Shown: positions 8,702 to 17,861, numbered from the stretch's first letter. The stretch: 64,000 nt of DNA from Roseofilum acuticapitatum BLCC-M154 (GCF_030068475.1 NZ_JAQOSP010000087.1:28944-92943), one strand, 5' to 3'. Notes: generated by a model from the letters alone, not told the origin. Program-made: numbers and translations.

Positions 8702-11700
8702 ATGGTTCACGTTAAAAGCGTGCAACTGACCAACTTCAAATCCTTTGGGGGAACAACCACCGTGCCGTTGTTACCAGGGTTTACCGTGATTTCTGGGCCC
8801 AATGGATCGGGTAAGTCTAATATTCTAGATGCGCTGCTGTTTTGTTTGGGCTTATCGAGTTCTAAGGGAATGCGAGCTGAACGGCTGCCGGATCTGGTGA
8901 ACCATGCCAAGGGAGAGAAACGGAAAGCCACAGTAGAAGCGAGTGTGACGGTTACCCTGGATGTTTCGGATGTGGAGCGCAGTATCTGGGAAGAGGAGGA
9001 AGATCCAGAGGGTGAAATAGAGTTAGACCCGGAATGGCATATTACGCGCCGTTTGCGGGTGACTCCGGCGGGAACCTATACATCAACCTACTATATGAAT
9101 GGGGAGGCTTGTACCTTAACCCAGTTGCATGAGAACTTGAACCGGCTGCGGATCTATCCGGAAGGCTATAATGTGGTGCTTCAAGGGGATGTGACCAATA
9201 TTATCTCGATGAATGCCAAAGCGAGACGGGAAATTATTGATGAGTTGGCAGGGGTGGCTCAGTTTGACCGGAAGATTGATTTGGCTAGAGAGAAGTTAAC
9301 CGAGGTTAAGGAGAAGGAGGAGAATTCCCGGATTATAGAACAGGAATTGATTTCTCAGCGCGATCGCCTGGCGAAAGATCGCGCTAAAGCAGAAAAATAC
9401 CAAACCCTACGGACGGAACTGTTGCAGAAACAGGAGTGGGAAGCGGTGTTGCGTTGGCGCTCGTTGCGAGCAGAAGAAGGAAAACTCAGAGAAGCCATTG
9501 AAGCGGGCGATCGCACTCAAGGAGAATTTCAGGATAACTTAGAGGCGCTCAATACTCAAATTTCCCAAGTCAGTGAAGAACTCGATAGCCTCAATGCGCG
9601 GGTGAAGTCTTTGGGAGAAGAGCAATTATTGGCGCTCCAGTCTACGTTAGCGACGCAACAAGCCCAACTGACTCAACTGGAAACGCGGCAACAGGAACTC
9701 GACAGCACCGAACAACACTTAAAACATCAACGGGAAAAAACGGAACAGGAAATTCATCAAGACCGGCAAACCCTGGAAACCTTGCAACATCAGTATAATC
9801 TAGAAACTCAGGCCTTATCAGGATTGCAAGATAGTCGGGATCAGGCCCAGGCTAGTTTAACCGAAACGCGGGAACAGGCCCAGGCGATCGCCAGCGCATC
9901 CCAAGAATGGGTTGATCGCCAAACCAGCTTAAACCATAATATCGAAGAGATCCTCAAAACCCTTGAACCCCAACGCAGCGAACACGCGCAACTCACCGAG
10001 CGCCAAACCCAATTAACCCGCACCCTAGAAGAAAAAACGGAGCGCATCGCCACCCTAGAACCGAATATCAGCAGCCAGCATGAAAGCGCCACCGGGTTAG
10101 AACTAGAGGTGATTGAGTTATCCCAGCGCATCCAGGTCGTTGCTCAAACTGTCTCCACCGCAGAATATGACCTGCAAACCCAGCAGCAAACCCAGAAAAG
10201 ATTGCTGAATGAACAACGGGATAAACAACGGCAACTGGATAAACTGGAAGCTCAAGCGCAAGCTCAACAAGAAGCGGCCGGAACCTATGCCAGTAAACTG
10301 ATTATGCAAACCCAAATTCCTGGAGTCCATGGATTAGTGGCCAGTTTAGGCCAGGTGGAGCCTCGCTATCAGTTGGCGCTGGAAATTGCGGCTGGATCGC
10401 GGTTGGGGAATATTGTTGTAGATGATGATAACGTGGCAGCACAGGCGATCGCTCTCCTGAAACAAAAACGAGCCGGCCGCGCTACCTTCCTACCCCTGAA
10501 CAAGATCCGCCCCGGTCGCCCTCCTGATAAAGGTTTCAACAGTCCCGGCTTTATCGATTATGCCGTAAACCTGATCGACTTTGACCCCCGCTATCAAGAG
10601 ATTTTTGCCTATGTTTTTGGCAACACCGCCGTTTTTGCCACCCTCAATGCGGCTCAACCCCAGATCGGCAAACTCCGCATGGTCACCCTGGAAGGGGAAC
10701 TTCTGGAAGCCTCTGGAGCCATGACTGGGGGCAGTCAGTCCCAACGCTCTAGTCTTCGCTTTGGCATGGGTGCAGCCAGTGCCGAATCAGCCCAGCAGAA
10801 GGCGCTAGAAGACCGAATTAGCGAGATTGACGGACTTTTGGCTCAAATTGAGGTGGAACAGGGACGCTTGTCTAATGCCACAAAACAAGCTTCTGCGGAG
10901 TTGATGGAGGTTAGGGGGCAGCATCGAGAAAAGCAATTACAACTGGAGCAATGCCGCAAACAGATCCAAAATGACCAACAACAGTGCGATCGCGCTCGCG
11001 AACTCTTGGCCCAAACCCAGCAAGACCTCAATCAAACCCGATCGCGCTTAGAGCAACTGAACCAGGAGATTCCTAAGCAACAGGTTCAACTCGATGAGTA
11101 TCGCCAGTCTCTGGCTCAGTTGGAAGAAAACCAAGCACCGAAGGAATGGCAAGCCATTCAAGCACAACTGCGGGAAAAAGAAAGTGTGTTAGATCGGCGG
11201 GAACTGGCTCTGAGAGGATGCGAGCAGCAGTTACAGGAATTGGATAAAAAACGCGATCGCACCCATGAGAAAATTCGCCAAAACTTAGAGCGCGTCAACG
11301 AACTCAAGCACAGCGAAGCCACCACCATGAGCCAAAACACCCGCATCCGTCGCCAACAGGCGGATATTAAGGGTCAGATGGCGCAAACTACCGGGCAACT
11401 CTCTATCTTGGAAGAAACCCTAGGAGCGGAAAAACAACAACGGGATGCGGTGGAGGAAAACTTGCGCCAACTGCACCTCAACCGTCAACAACTGCAATGG
11501 CAACAACAGAAACTAGCCGAAAATCAAAATACCCGTCGCCAAAATCTGATTACTCTGCAAACTCAGATCCAGGAAGTGAAAGCGGAGTTACCCGATCCCT
11601 TGCCCGAAGTTCCCGAAAATCTGAAGATCAAGGAACTTGAACAAACCCTGCGCCAACTGCAAAAACAACTGCAAGCTTTGGAACCGGTGAATATGTTGGC

Positions 11701-12286
11701 GATCGAAGAATACGAACAGACCACGGAACGCCTAGAAGCTCTGAGTGAAAAATTAGCCATTCTGGAAAAAGAGCGCACGGAACTCTTGCTTCGGGTAGAA
11801 AACTTTACGACTCTGCGCTATCGAGCCTTCATGGAATCTTTTGATGCAGTGAATGAAAACTTCCAACAGATCTTTGCCGAACTCTCGGAAGGGGATGGCC
11901 ATTTGCAACTCGATAATGCTGAAGATCCCTTTAGTGGCGGGTTAAATTTAGTTGCCCATCCCAAAGGGAAACCCGTGCAACGTCTGGCTTCCATGTCTGG
12001 GGGGGAGAAGTCTTTAACGGCTCTGAGCTTTATTTTTGCCCTTCAACGCTACCGTCCATCCCCCTTCTATGCCTTCGATGAGGTGGATATGTTCCTGGAT
12101 GGGGCAAATGTGGAACGACTCTCGAAGATGATTAAGAAACAGAGTTTGGGTAGTGCCCAATTTATCGTCGTCAGCCTCCGTCGTCCCATGATTGAAGCCT
12201 CGGAGCGTGCGATCGGGGTGACGCAAGCGAGGGGTGGATTTACTCAAGTGTTGGGTATTACCAATACCAGTGAGGTGGCATCGTAA
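8702..12286 (+). CDS. smc: Chromosome segregation protein SMC
   Basis: A full-length 1194-residue SMC ATPase that, with ScpA/ScpB, compacts and separates chromosomes. The Walker A motif GPNGSGKSN is at residues 32-40. Two long coiled coils flank a hinge at about 525-690 (PGVHGLVASLGQVEPRYQLA and following). The C-terminal half-site has the ABC signature MSGGEKSLTALSF near 1096 and Walker B PFYAFDEVDMFLD near 1121-1133. Length and order are as expected for bacterial Smc. The last 96 bp are repeated at 16509-16604 with 11 mismatches, flanking an accessory island. Opposite-strand frames inside the coiled-coil regions are shadows. Confidence 0.97.
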   Translation: MVHVKSVQLTNFKSFGGTTTVPLLPGFTVISGPNGSGKSNILDALLFCLGLSSSKGMRAERLPDLVNHAKGEKRKATVEASVTVTLDVSDVERSIWEEEEDPEGEIELDPEWHITRRLRVTPAGTYTSTYYMNGEACTLTQLHENLNRLRIYPEGYNVVLQGDVTNIISMNAKARREIIDELAGVAQFDRKIDLAREKLTEVKEKEENSRIIEQELISQRDRLAKDRAKAEKYQTLRTELLQKQEWEAVLRWRSLRAEEGKLREAIEAGDRTQGEFQDNLEALNTQISQVSEELDSLNARVKSLGEEQLLALQSTLATQQAQLTQLETRQQELDSTEQHLKHQREKTEQEIHQDRQTLETLQHQYNLETQALSGLQDSRDQAQASLTETREQAQAIASASQEWVDRQTSLNHNIEEILKTLEPQRSEHAQLTERQTQLTRTLEEKTERIATLEPNISSQHESATGLELEVIELSQRIQVVAQTVSTAEYDLQTQQQTQKRLLNEQRDKQRQLDKLEAQAQAQQEAAGTYASKLIMQTQIPGVHGLVASLGQVEPRYQLALEIAAGSRLGNIVVDDDNVAAQAIALLKQKRAGRATFLPLNKIRPGRPPDKGFNSPGFIDYAVNLIDFDPRYQEIFAYVFGNTAVFATLNAAQPQIGKLRMVTLEGELLEASGAMTGGSQSQRSSLRFGMGAASAESAQQKALEDRISEIDGLLAQIEVEQGRLSNATKQASAELMEVRGQHREKQLQLEQCRKQIQNDQQQCDRARELLAQTQQDLNQTRSRLEQLNQEIPKQQVQLDEYRQSLAQLEENQAPKEWQAIQAQLREKESVLDRRELALRGCEQQLQELDKKRDRTHEKIRQNLERVNELKHSEATTMSQNTRIRRQQADIKGQMAQTTGQLSILEETLGAEKQQRDAVEENLRQLHLNRQQLQWQQQKLAENQNTRRQNLITLQTQIQEVKAELPDPLPEVPENLKIKELEQTLRQLQKQLQALEPVNMLAIEEYEQTTERLEALSEKLAILEKERTELLLRVENFTTLRYRAFMESFDAVNENFQQIFAELSEGDGHLQLDNAEDPFSGGLNLVAHPKGKPVQRLASMSGGEKSLTALSFIFALQRYRPSPFYAFDEVDMFLDGANVERLSKMIKKQSLGSAQFIVVSLRRPMIEASERAIGVTQARGGFTQVLGITNTSEVAS

Positions 12287-13285
12287 GTTGAGGTAGAAAC
12301 CGGGGTTCTTGCCCAATTCGGCATCCCACCAAGAAACTCCTGAGAAACCCGGTTTCTTTTGCCCTCTCCATACCGATAGTGTCCACCAAGCTAGATGGGT
12401 AAATTGAGCGACTTCAAACCAGGTGAGAGTGAAAACCAAATAGGCGATCGCCACTGCCAACAGTTTCCCGTTTGGCGATCGGAAAACCAGGAAAATACCA
12501 TTTATCAGTAGAACAACTAGAACAATGGGGATTACTCGTCGATAGTATTTCCTTCCTGATAAGTATAAAATGCTAACAAAGAACGCAACAAGAGCCATGC
12601 GAGTATTGGCCAAAAATAGGGCGATCGCGATCGGAATGATTATCGTCACGGTCGTTAGCAATGATACCCATCTAAGCTGTCTGCAAGCAACCGCCATCAC
12701 GCCAATAGCTGCCAACACAAATGCTGCATGACCCCGATGGGAGTACAAACCGATAGGTTGATGATCCTGAAAAATAGTGCTGACGAGGATATTATCTCGC
12801 AGTAATTGTCCGGTGGTTGCCGTGTAGTCAATGCGCCAGTCAATCAATTGGGGAAACATACTCAAAGCCAGAATAAGACCACCGATGAGAAAGCCGTAGA
12901 GTTGAGCAAGCAATAGTTGTGGATATCGCCTTAAAACGAGGGTATTACTGAGAGTGAAAGCTGCGACAAGCAACCAGTAGAGCCAACCATCTCCCATCTG
13001 ATCTTGACCGAATAGAGAGCGAATGGGAAAGGGACTCAGGAGTGTAGAAATGAATCCGATCAGCAGAAATATTTCCCACAGAAGTTTACAGGTAAACCAA
13101 CTCTTGGGAATCTGTAGAGTATCCCAATTTTTCCACAGTAAGTAGAGATTGCAGATGACAATCAGACCCAGTACAGCACATTTGGGTTGAGTCCAGATCT
13201 CTCCCCGACTGCTTCCCCAAGGATTAATGATAACGATACTGAGCGTAAATAATAGAGTGTAAATTATTTTTGTTAATTGAATCAC
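12014..13285 (-). pseudogene. O-antigen ligase-like membrane protein, 3'-decayed
   Basis: The N-terminal ~300 residues form a polytopic membrane protein with the features of the Wzy/WaaL O-antigen ligase family: repeated hydrophobic helices, the periplasmic-loop segment TIFQDHQPIGLYSHRGHAAF and ANTRMALVAFF. A full ligase would have more helices and a longer loop. Here the middle seems shortened (jump near IFLVFRSPNGKLL), and from about base 12380 the frame runs through the post-smc repeat and then 273 bp antisense inside smc. The last ~120 residues therefore have no family character. I read it as a truncated gene whose 3' end was lost at the island boundary. Activity is doubtful. Confidence 0.7.
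12296..12362. terminator. Inverted repeat / possible terminator after smc
   Basis: GAAACCGGGGTTC at ~12297-12309 and GAAACCCGGTTTC at ~12343-12357 can pair with each other and are each near-palindromic, followed by TTTTGCC. This lies ~10 bp after smc and could end its transcript. It also resembles a dispersed cyanobacterial repeat. It forms part of the altered 3' end of the O-antigen-ligase-like frame on the other strand. Confidence 0.5.
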
Positions 13286-13325
13286 GGTAATATCAATTTT
13301 TCAAATGTTTGCTACATTATCTGGT

Positions 13326-13547
13326 CTACCTCAAACCCATAAATTTCCAGACTCCAAAAGCACCCAACCCGATTAAACCCCACACCGAATTCGATTCTGG
13401 TACTTTCTGCTTTTTCGTCTCTTCTTCAGTCACTATCGGACGCATAAATGCACGAACAGGCTGGCTTGCGATACTAATCAAAAAGCTAGTTGCTAGCCAA
13501 AATAGTGAATGTGTTTTCAAGAGAACGTTTTTAGTTACTATAGACAT
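13326..13547 (-). CDS. Tiny PEP-CTERM-like exported protein
   Basis: A 73-residue protein from ATG 13547 (a TTG lies three codons upstream). It has an N-terminal signal-peptide-like stretch (SLFWLATSFLISIASQPVRAF) and then only ~15 hydrophilic residues. The C-terminus VPESNSVWGLIGLGAFGVWKFM is like the cyanobacterial PEP-CTERM sorting tail, with PES in place of PEP, a hydrophobic helix and a short basic end. It is thus almost nothing but sorting signals. A remnant of a second copy of its C-terminus lies at 16469-16508. It may be decayed, or it may be a small surface peptide. Confidence 0.5.
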   Translation of the reverse strand: MSIVTKNVLLKTHSLFWLATSFLISIASQPVRAFMRPIVTEEETKKQKVPESNSVWGLIGLGAFGVWKFMGLR

Positions 13548-13598
13548 AATTGACAAGTTGAAAAATACAAAAATCAGTGAAATTTAAAATGACTATAT

Positions 13599-14855
13599 TT
13601 ATAAATCCAGTGCTACAAGAGACCCTAACACCATTCCTCTCCAAACCTTTTTGAATAAGATAATCTTTTTTGTATTTCTATCCTCTACTCTTGTTTCTAC
13701 AGATTTATTTTTATATGTTAATCGAAGCCAATATCTACCTGTTTTAAGATTGTCAAAAATCCAATAACCTCCATCTCCAGCAGCTATTTTTAGTTTTAAT
13801 TGTCTATTTTTTTTACACAATAGTTTAGCATTAGGAAAGAAATCAATACTTTTTCCTGGTACAGCTAAAAGTATGTCGGATAATAACATTCTTTTTAAGA
13901 AATTGCTGGTGTAATATTTCTTGATTATTTCCCCATTTGAAGTAATAATTTCAGGAATTAGTGTGTTATAAAAATTAAAATAAAAGTCAGTTTTACTATT
14001 ATTTGTAATACGAATACCAATTGGTACAGATGTTTCTATACCATTGTCCTTCTCTGGTAAGCTGATTACTGTTTCTGGCAATGTAGTTTCAAAGCGAATA
14101 CCATCTACTTCTATTGCTTTATCATTTGGTTTAGTTTTAACCAAGCGTAGGTTGACAAAAGGAGTGGTTAAGCGATCGCCTTTTGTTTGTTTGGTATTTC
14201 TCAACTGTAAATTTTCTTGTCTAGGCTTATTTTTTGTTCGATCTTTACTGGATTCGTATATGAATCTGAGTTGATAACTTCCCACGTTGAGGGCATCAAA
14301 ACACGAGCTATTTAAAGCTTGACATCTATTGGTTAACAACTGTAACTGTAGTAAATCATTTTCCCAACAAACTTTAGCAGAAATGGAGATGAATATTGCT
14401 GTTTTGGGACTCACCCACGAAATCCCTCTTCTGGCGAGATCGTCAATTAAACTTGAAATAGAATAGACGACTGTATCGACTAATTTATCGCCTTTATAAG
14501 GTGTATTGGCTTTATTTTCCTCATGGTCAGTATTTAATCCTCTTTCTAAGATTGTACCATCAGATGTTATCAGCTCTGGAATGATTATTTTATCGGAATC
14601 AATTTTCCAAGGTTTTACTGTCTGATTAGTCAACTTCAGCCCTAATCGAAAAGAAATACTTGCCGGTAGTGTTCTTTCTGGGATAGGTAATACTATCAAA
14701 TCTGGTTCCCATATCTCTAGATAGATTCCATTGGCTCGATCAAGACTATTGCTAAAAGGTTCATGTGATTTCATTTTTTTATTTATTGGGTCTTGTTTGG
14801 GTACAAGGGTCTCAAAGCGAATCTTATTAACTTCGATAAAATTGTTTTCATTCAT
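13599..14855 (-). CDS. Two-domain 'RFET' repeat protein, unknown function
   Basis: A 418-residue protein from ATG 14855 that I do not recognise. It holds two copies of one domain. The first starts at ~residue 9 (VNKIRFETLVPKQ); the second, at ~245, starts VDGIRFETTLPETVISLPE. Each continues with G-x-x-(V/I)TN-x-(T/S), PE(L/I)ITS(N/D)G, a LPGKS-like turn, and in the second a terminal YWLRLTYKNK. A third domain of the kind is the separate gene at 15591-16142. The predicted character is beta-rich, resembling an immunoglobulin-like or intracellular-proteinase-inhibitor fold, but that is a guess. There is no signal peptide. Codon use is AT-rich compared with neighbouring core genes, suggesting transfer. 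Confidence 0.7.
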   Translation of the reverse strand: MNENNFIEVNKIRFETLVPKQDPINKKMKSHEPFSNSLDRANGIYLEIWEPDLIVLPIPERTLPASISFRLGLKLTNQTVKPWKIDSDKIIIPELITSDGTILERGLNTDHEENKANTPYKGDKLVDTVVYSISSLIDDLARRGISWVSPKTAIFISISAKVCWENDLLQLQLLTNRCQALNSSCFDALNVGSYQLRFIYESSKDRTKNKPRQENLQLRNTKQTKGDRLTTPFVNLRLVKTKPNDKAIEVDGIRFETTLPETVISLPEKDNGIETSVPIGIRITNNSKTDFYFNFYNTLIPEIITSNGEIIKKYYTSNFLKRMLLSDILLAVPGKSIDFFPNAKLLCKKNRQLKLKIAAGDGGYWIFDNLKTGRYWLRLTYKNKSVETRVEDRNTKKIILFKKVWRGMVLGSLVALDL

Positions 14856-14970
14856 GCTTGCTAAATACTACCTGTATTGGAGTATAAAAACCACAGCGAT
14901 ATTACTGAATTTAAGATAGTTTATCTCTCCCTGAAAAAACCGTATTTTCTATGTTTTGTCCTCAAACAAA
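14790..14970 (-). repeat. Duplicated leader region, copy 1
   Basis: This stretch runs from the first codons of the two-domain RFET gene through the intergenic region to the last codons of the secreted-protein gene. It matches 16230-16412 over ~180 bp at roughly 85-90 percent by eye, including the stretch around the ATG. Confidence 0.85.
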
Positions 14971-15541
14971 GTGTAGTTGCATTACGAGCAATATCAAGAG
15001 CATCTTCAATAGTCCCATGGGGATAGTCAAATTTATAGTCGTCGTTATTGGAACTTCTATGGTTATTCTTAATTCTCTGAATCCATTGGACTGCCCTGGG
15101 ATTGTTAGAAATGTCGCCCGGTATTGGGTCAGTGGCTCCGGCGGGATGATATTCTACATCAAAGTGAGCTCCTACACCGTTTATCTTAGGAACCAAGAGG
15201 TCTTCTACCCCACATTGAGCTTGAGGGCCGCAAGCGTAATAAGATTGTATATCAAAACTACCTTGTAAGTCGTTTTCTGCGGGAACAAACGTCCATTTCC
15301 CCCCTTGATGCCTAGAAAAATTATTGAGCAGTTTTAGCAGCTCATTTGTTCCTCCTTTTTCTAGCGCTGTTGGAACTACCAACCATGTCACGCCCTCGTA
15401 ATCTCCTAACTGGTAAGGAACATAAGGATCGGACGAATCAGGGGGTGGATACTTGATCGTAAATGCTACCGCAGATTTACAAGTAAGAATAACAAATAAG
15501 GTCGCTGTCAAGAAGTTTGAAAAATACGCTCGTAATTTCAT
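14921..15541 (-). CDS. Secreted protein of unknown function
   Basis: Of three nearby ATGs I prefer 15541 (206 residues), because an AGGA ribosome site precedes it. Residues 1-27 are a good signal peptide (SNFLTATLFVILTCKSAVAF). The mature part contains four cysteines, two in the segment YYACGPQAQCGVEDLL. It includes YEGVTWLVVPTALEKGG and the His-rich loop GAHFDVEYHPAG. I recognise no family. The gene lies 65 bp upstream of the two-domain RFET gene on the same strand and was probably cotranscribed with it. The last ~14 codons and the intergenic region recur at ~16230-16412, so the gene pair was once duplicated. Confidence 0.6.
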   Translation of the reverse strand: MKLRAYFSNFLTATLFVILTCKSAVAFTIKYPPPDSSDPYVPYQLGDYEGVTWLVVPTALEKGGTNELLKLLNNFSRHQGGKWTFVPAENDLQGSFDIQSYYACGPQAQCGVEDLLVPKINGVGAHFDVEYHPAGATDPIPGDISNNPRAVQWIQRIKNNHRSSNNDDYKFDYPHGTIEDALDIARNATTLCLRTKHRKYGFFRER

Positions 15542-15590
15542 TTTTTTGTTCCTCATTGTAAACAAATGTTGGCTTTTTCACTCCTTATCC

Positions 15591-16142
15591 TTAATCCGGA
15601 GGATATTCTAAGTAGAACTGTTCGTAAGGTGAAGATGCTATACCCGTCCAAAGCTCTTCTGAAAACGGCCAAGGTGTACGGGAGCAATTGATTTTTGGAT
15701 TTGGGGATATTGGGAAGACATTTCTGTAAGTAAAACGCACCCAATATTTAATCGGTTTTAGACCTATAAAAACACAAAATCCATTGGAGAGGTCTCGATA
15801 GCGGAGTCCAAGTCTATACCCACTCCAGACAAATTTAGCTTTGATTGAGAAAGTTAAGGTTTCCCCAGGTTTAGCTAATAGAAAATCTGACTCCTGTGGG
15901 GTATTTGTTTGATTTCTGGTATAATCACATTGAATTTTTTCTCTCTCTAATCCTATCATTTCCATTTCTAAGTTAAAGAAGATAAAGCGATAGGGAGTTG
16001 AGGTTTGGTTCGTTACTTTAATACCAAATTCAGCCCAGGTTTTGATATTATCCTGGTTGGGGATAATCAAAACCCTTTCTGGTACGAGGGTTTCAAACCT
16101 GATACCACCGGTAATGGTGTAATTACTCTCTACAGATGCCAT
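15591..16142 (-). CDS. Single-domain 'RFET' protein, unknown function
   Basis: A 183-residue protein from ATG 16142; the frame is open to a TTG at 16205. It shares the domain of the 13599-14855 protein: GGIRFETLVPERVLIIPNQ, FGIKVTNQTSTPYRF, a LLAKPGETLTFSIKAKFVW turn-strand, and IKYWVRFTYRN. After the domain comes an unrelated tail containing CSRTPWPFSEELWTG. No signal peptide or membrane helix is visible. It lies about 50 bp upstream of the secreted-protein gene on the same strand, so all three genes may form one transcript. Function unknown. Confidence 0.62.
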   Translation of the reverse strand: MASVESNYTITGGIRFETLVPERVLIIPNQDNIKTWAEFGIKVTNQTSTPYRFIFFNLEMEMIGLEREKIQCDYTRNQTNTPQESDFLLAKPGETLTFSIKAKFVWSGYRLGLRYRDLSNGFCVFIGLKPIKYWVRFTYRNVFPISPNPKINCSRTPWPFSEELWTGIASSPYEQFYLEYPPD

Positions 16143-16229
16143 AGGTTTCAGAATTGATCGATGGATATTTGCTTTTTTTCGATCCTTTGGCCGAAAGTTT
16201 TTCAATTCAGTCTTTTTTCAGCACAGTTA

Positions 16230-16412
16230 ATACTCCCTTGAGTACAAGGGTTTCAAAACGAATCCCATCAACTTCGATAAAATTATTTTCATTCATGTTT
16301 GCTAAATATTACTTATATTGGAGCATAAAAACCACAGTGATCTTACTGGATTTAAGATAGTTTGCCTCTCCCTGAAAAACCCGTAGTTTCTCTGTTTTGT
16401 CCTCAAACAAAA
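16230..16412 (-). repeat. Duplicated leader region, copy 2 (broken gene start)
   Basis: This copy retains the start of an RFET gene (MNENNFIEVDGIRFETLV-like on the minus strand), but the frame then enters unrelated sequence. It therefore marks a truncated RFET gene start together with the C-terminal codons of a lost secreted-protein copy. Confidence 0.8.
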
Positions 16413-16468
16413 TAACGTCGGGACTTAAATCAGAAAAAGGGTCAAATTAAGTTATCATACTTGTCTAA

Positions 16469-16508
16469 CTACTTCCGATTCCTCAAAACCATAAATTTCC
16501 AGACTCCA
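16469..16508 (-). pseudogene. C-terminal remnant of a second tiny PEP-CTERM gene
   Basis: Minus-strand codons read GVWKFMVLRNRK then TAG, corresponding to the end of the 13326-13547 protein but with a better basic tail. A 28-bp block (16481-16508) matches 13329-13356 with one mismatch. It abuts the detached smc end exactly. Confidence 0.75.
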
Positions 16509-16604
16509 ATTGAAGCCTCGGAGCGCACCATTGGCGTGACGCAAGCGAGGGGTGGATTTACCCAAGTGTTGGGTATTACCAATACCCGTGATGTGGCTTC
16601 TTAG
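16509..16604 (+). pseudogene. Detached smc 3' end (direct repeat of 12191-12286)
   Basis: These 96 bp still encode IEASERTIGVTQARGGFTQV and the rest of the Smc C-terminus followed by TAG. They align to the end of smc without gaps and with 11 mismatches. Several changes are synonymous or conservative, so this copy evolved as a real smc end before being displaced. It forms the right boundary of the 12.2-16.6 kb island. Confidence 0.92.
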
Positions 16605-16813
16605 GTTACTGTATCCCCCTTGACTAAAGTGAAAAGAGTGGGTATAATATAAGTAACAAAGAGAGTATTCCGAGTCCCTGAGTTTTCAAAGGTAAGCTAT
16701 CGGCAATTTTCTCCAAATAGGGTTTAGGTTCGGGTTGGTTTATTTTTTCTTCCGGAATCAAACATTTATCCTGCTCTAAAAAATCTTGGGAGCTTGACCA
16801 ATTAACCAACCGT

Positions 16814-16981
16814 CATATCAAGTCCGGTTTCCGCAAGCGGACATGAAAATTTGTTAAGAAGCGGGCAAGATGCCCGCACTCCTCGAATTTTTTGATATGA
16901 CTGGAGTGGGAGCATCTTGCTCCCTGGATTTTTAATTAGGGTATTTCCGCTTCGCGGACATGAATAAGCAAACTTGATATC
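16814..16981. repeat. MITE-like element with ATATCAAGT termini
   Basis: The ends ATATCAAGT and ACTTGATAT are inverted repeats. Inside are several short hairpins (GCGGGCA/TGCCCGC, GGGAGCA/TGCTCCC) and two copies of the TCCGC-dyad-GCGGACATGAA micro-repeat (16829-16847 and 16946-16964). No coding potential. An upstream weak frame (16624-16809, minus) ends in a hydrophobic helix and may be a gene remnant. Confidence 0.6.
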
Positions 16982-17096
16982 ACTGAGCATTCACAAAAAT
17001 TTCACAAAGGATTGTAGACTCAAATCACAATCCATATTCGGGTTTGGCCCGATACTAAATCAAGAACGAGTCAAGAGTATCAAGAGTATAGGTCTC

Positions 17097-17300
17097 ATGA
17101 GCATCATTTCCCAAGTTGTCCAGCAAGCCTTAACCACCGGTTATTTATCCATCGAATCGGAAAATAAACTGCGATCGCTCCTACAAAACCCTTACGGTCA
17201 AGAAGATTTCCATGCCTTCCGCCAATTACAACAGGCGGCAATGATCGGCAATGTCAAACAAGAGTCTCGCCAGTTACCCTTTACCAGTCAGCGCCCATAA
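17097..17300 (+). CDS. Small conserved cyanobacterial hypothetical protein
   Basis: A 67-residue soluble protein; ATG 17097 begins the compact part MSIISQVVQQALTTGYLSIE, whereas the frame open from 16974 includes repeat sequence. The composition (short helices, QQALTTGYLS and a Gln-rich end) resembles small proteins common in cyanobacteria. I know of no function. It converges with the coiled-coil gene at 17317-17802. Confidence 0.6.
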   Translation: MSIISQVVQQALTTGYLSIESENKLRSLLQNPYGQEDFHAFRQLQQAAMIGNVKQESRQLPFTSQRP

Positions 17301-17316
17301 GTCAACATCAAGAAGC

Positions 17317-17802
17317 TTAAGAATCTGCTTCTGCCCCTTCTTCTAGCTGTTGAAGCTTGGCTTTTAGCCCTTGCTTTTCCTCTTCAAGCTGTACTTTTTC
17401 CTTATTCAGTTTCTCTTCCACAATCTGTAGTTGGGCATGTCGTGCTTCAACTTCCAGTCGTCCACGGGCGACTTCCTGACTTTGCAAAGTCAGATCTTGC
17501 CGCCATTGCTCTGCTCTCTCCATCTCAGCTTGCAAGAACTCCGGCGTAATTCCAGCACACAAATACTGTTCAATCAACTGAAGAACCCAATCTTTAGCAT
17601 CCGTAATACTGAGAATTTGCTGGTTTTCCGTCAGTTCTACCAACACAAGCTGATTCCCCGTCCAATTCTCGCTGTCGGTACAAGGAATGATTTCTTCTGG
17701 ATTAGCCAATTTCCAGCTCGTTTCGGACTCTTGAGAGGCTAAAACCCTAAGATAAGCTTGGCCTAAAAATTGCTCTTTTTGTACCTGGGCGAGATATAAC
17801 AT
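17317..17802 (-). CDS. Coiled-coil conserved hypothetical protein
   Basis: A 161-residue protein. Residues 1-80 are a mixed alpha/beta region (VLVELTENQQILSITDAKDW). The remaining half, from ~95, is a continuous charged coiled coil ending in EEGAEADS. No signal peptide. It lies 60 bp downstream of valS on the same strand in a tandem arrangement (valS ends at 17862), though here it is read away from valS start. Function unknown; possibly a structural or regulatory partner. Confidence 0.65.
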   Translation of the reverse strand: MLYLAQVQKEQFLGQAYLRVLASQESETSWKLANPEEIIPCTDSENWTGNQLVLVELTENQQILSITDAKDWVLQLIEQYLCAGITPEFLQAEMERAEQWRQDLTLQSQEVARGRLEVEARHAQLQIVEEKLNKEKVQLEEEKQGLKAKLQQLEEGAEADS

Positions 17803-17861
17803 GGCCGTTGATTTTTCACTCTGAAGTCATGATCGGATGGATAAAAAGGCGATAATTGCCT

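Noticed and set aside
16624..16809. 61-codon minus-strand frame ending in a hydrophobic helix
   Set aside because: TTG start, no family, between island boundary and a MITE-like element; at most a remnant, too weak to list as a gene.
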